From SFHK01 sp963618055 (lineage in GTDB: Bacteria > Bacillota > Clostridia > Christensenellales > Aristaeellaceae): 50,456 nt of DNA. Below the pieces are notes generated by a model. The model searched no databases and had not been told where the DNA came from. It was given only the letters and a program-made list of their open reading frames with translations. The position numbers and the translations under genes are program-made. Each line of letters begins with the position of its first letter. Position 1 is the stretch's first letter. Positions 49,055-50,456 of the stretch are shown piece by piece. The DNA lies in the NCBI GenBank assembly GCA_963618055.1, contig CAVERI010000010.1:1-50456 (forward strand), written 5' to 3'.

Positions 49055-49441
49055 ATGCGAGAGATTGTCGTCAGCATGCAAAACACGCTTTTGTCGGAGG
49101 CCGTCGCGCGGTCGCTTTGGGAAACAGGCGAATTTCGCGTGGAGCAGGTTCTGCCCGGGAAAACCGAGGATACCTTTGCGCTCTGTCAGGCCGCGCAGGC
49201 GGATATTCTGCTGATGGAGGTCAGCCGTCTGAATGCGTACACGCTGGACAATCGGCTGGAGCTGATCGAACGCGTGCGCAGGGCGGTTCCCGGATGCAAG
49301 TTCGTGCTGCTGTGCGACGAAAACAGCGACCCGGAGCTGGCGCATCGCGTGATGTGCGCCCGACAGGATCGGCGGATCGACGCGTTTTTATACGCCTCCG
49401 TTACGCCTGCCTACCTGACCGCCGCACTGGACGCGCTGTGA
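49055..49441 (+). CDS. Stand-alone receiver-like protein with Glu at the phospho site
   Basis: 128 residues, length and strand pattern of a single response-regulator receiver (IVVSMQN, ADILLMEV, CKFVLLCDEN, IDAFLYASV as strands 1, 3, 4 and 5). Aligned with the regulator just upstream, its position 55 is Glu instead of the phosphorylatable Asp. The acidic pair at 9-10 is Gln-Asn, the switch Thr is Cys, and the conserved Lys is missing. It cannot be phosphorylated normally; Glu55 may mimic the active state. It has no output domain. AAGGGGGAG precedes the ATG. Likely a binding partner or decoy for the neighbouring kinase or regulator. Confidence 0.75.
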   Translation: MREIVVSMQNTLLSEAVARSLWETGEFRVEQVLPGKTEDTFALCQAAQADILLMEVSRLNAYTLDNRLELIERVRRAVPGCKFVLLCDENSDPELAHRVMCARQDRRIDAFLYASVTPAYLTAALDAL

Positions 49442-49454
49442 AAGGAGATGCATC

Positions 49455-49946
49455 ATGAAGAGACGGCTGATTCACAGTTTTTTCGGATTGCTGGCGGTCT
49501 TCGCGCTGTGCGTCTGCATGCCCTTTTCCGGTGCCGCGCTGCCGGAAAAGGCACCGATGGCAGAAGCCTTCTTCTATTCGCGCAGCGGGATGTCCACATA
49601 CGAAGAGCGAAGCTACCAGATCAGGCAAACGAAACGCGGCCGCTTTGTTTGGATAGAACTGCACTATAACCATTGCATCGTGCTGCCCATGACCGACGCG
49701 GACACGGAAGCGTTTTCCGCGCTGCTGCACGAGCTGAAGCTTACGGAGTGGAACGGCTTCAGAAAGAGCGATCCCGATGTTCTGGACGGGGAGGACTTCT
49801 CGCTGAGCGTCGTTTTCTCGGACGGCAGCGAGCTTTCGGCGTATGGCTCAAACAGCTTTCCCAGCGGGTATTCGGACAAGATGAGCCGGGTCGAGGACTT
49901 CTTCCGGGCGCTCATGGAGGATTACGAAATCGATATTCCTGAATAA
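49455..49946 (+). CDS. Small secreted hypothetical protein
   Basis: 163 residues with a signal peptide (KRRLIHSFFGLLAVFALCVC, then FSGAA). The mature part has strands such as GRFVWIELHYNH and SLSVVFSDGSELSAYGSNSFP, ending in an acidic helix. No family recognised. AAAGGAG lies before the ATG, 13 bases after the receiver-like gene, so both are probably one transcript. VCMP resembles a weak lipobox without a small residue before Cys; secretion rather than lipidation is more likely. Confidence 0.8.
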   Translation: MKRRLIHSFFGLLAVFALCVCMPFSGAALPEKAPMAEAFFYSRSGMSTYEERSYQIRQTKRGRFVWIELHYNHCIVLPMTDADTEAFSALLHELKLTEWNGFRKSDPDVLDGEDFSLSVVFSDGSELSAYGSNSFPSGYSDKMSRVEDFFRALMEDYEIDIPE

Positions 49947-49973
49947 AAACAAATCAAGGAGGATTAAAGAGGA

Positions 49974-50456
49974 ATGAAGAAGATCAGAACGCTGACCGTG
50001 CTATTGCTTGCCATAGGGCTGCTCCTGTGCGCCGCCGTTCACGCGGAGGGGCAGGGAGCCTTCTACTATGATGCCAACAACTGGTATCTATCGCTGCGCG
50101 GCGAATTGAGCGGCGATGTGGAGGTTCCCTCCATTGTGGATGATTACTACGTCCAAACCATCGGCCTCAACGCATTTTACGAGCAGCACGGCGTCACCTC
50201 GCTGACAATGCCGGACACGCTGTACGTTCTGCAGGACGGCGCTATTTGCAGAATGGACGCGTTGAGCCGCGTAACGCTCAACGAGGGACTTGAGGTGATT
50301 GGCACAAACAACTTCAGCAACTGTCCGTCGCTGACCAGCCTGACCATTCCCGCCAGCGTGCGCATAATGGAAGCTGCCATCGGCAGCTGCGACAGTCTCA
50401 AGGAAATCACATTCGAGGGCGAGTGCCCCCTGTTCCTTGACCCCGCCTTCTGCTTT
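49974..50456 (+). CDS. BspA-like leucine-rich-repeat surface protein (5' part)
   Basis: Runs off the right edge after 161 open codons. Signal peptide MKKIRTLTVLLLAIGLLLCA ends near VHA. The mature part has LRR_5-type repeats as in BspA/TpLRR proteins (LTMPDTLYVLQDGA, VTLNEGLEVIGTNNFSNC, LTIPASVRIMEAAIGSC). Such proteins are surface-exposed and bind other cells or matrix. AAGGAGG followed by AGAGGA precedes the ATG, 27 bases after the previous gene. The C-terminal anchor, if any, lies outside the window. Confidence 0.87.
   Translation, partial: MKKIRTLTVLLLAIGLLLCAAVHAEGQGAFYYDANNWYLSLRGELSGDVEVPSIVDDYYVQTIGLNAFYEQHGVTSLTMPDTLYVLQDGAICRMDALSRVTLNEGLEVIGTNNFSNCPSLTSLTIPASVRIMEAAIGSCDSLKEITFEGECPLFLDPAFCF

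Overview
The window reads as a moderately high-GC member of the Clostridia (Firmicutes), most likely an uncultured gut or rumen lineage. The signs are strong AGGAGG ribosome binding sites, sigma-A type promoters with 17-base spacers, a long class II GalT, a membrane-anchored MurF-like protein beside a Ddl, and several LplA/LplB/YtcP-type carbohydrate importers with no ATPase gene nearby. TGA is a normal stop codon. No rRNA, tRNA or CRISPR array was seen.

Layout. 1-1023: a 5' gene fragment carrying an in-frame TGA, and the tail of an IS1182-type transposase. 1024-5573: galT and galK on back-to-back promoters, with galK followed closely by tsaE-tsaB-rimI (t6A tRNA modification and ribosomal protein acetylation). 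5657-9308: alpha/beta hydrolase, MurF-like ligase and Ddl (cell wall), closed by a clear terminator. 9442-13060: importer operon A (two permeases and a binding protein). 13194-19069: an AraC regulator divergent from importer operon B, followed by a propeller-like hypothetical protein on its own promoter; this block looks more A/T-rich than its surroundings. 19211-20593: M18 aminopeptidase. 20677-20840: a probable MITE. 20839-27199: a minus-strand housekeeping cluster (membrane protein, Lrp-type regulator, aminotransferase, nucleoside phosphorylase, DUF2974 hydrolase, proC, GtrA, SGNH hydrolase). 27386-30995: importer operon C on a consensus promoter. 31122-32030: an esterase.

32136-45044 is the most unusual part: nine minus-strand genes behind a good promoter. 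They run: an abundant-type binding protein, an internal terminator, a 948-residue binding protein with two extra N-terminal sugar-binding-like domains, a permease pair, a secreted NHL/TPR protein with a C-terminal anchor, a Yip1-type membrane protein, a large secreted DUF5696 protein, and a second permease pair. The overlapping stop/start codons suggest one envelope machine that recognises, perhaps processes, and imports a complex glycan.

45479-48947, transcribed away from it, encodes a 7TM sensor without a visible kinase core, a histidine kinase and a LuxR-type response regulator, probably the sensory side of that system. A receiver-like protein whose phosphorylatable Asp is Glu follows (49055-49441), then a small secreted protein and the start of a BspA-like leucine-rich-repeat surface protein that runs off the right edge.

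Local import logic: the four importers lack ATPases, so they presumably share an MsmX-type ATPase encoded elsewhere; galactose released from imported glycans could enter the GalK/GalT pathway. Substrates cannot be read from sequence alone.
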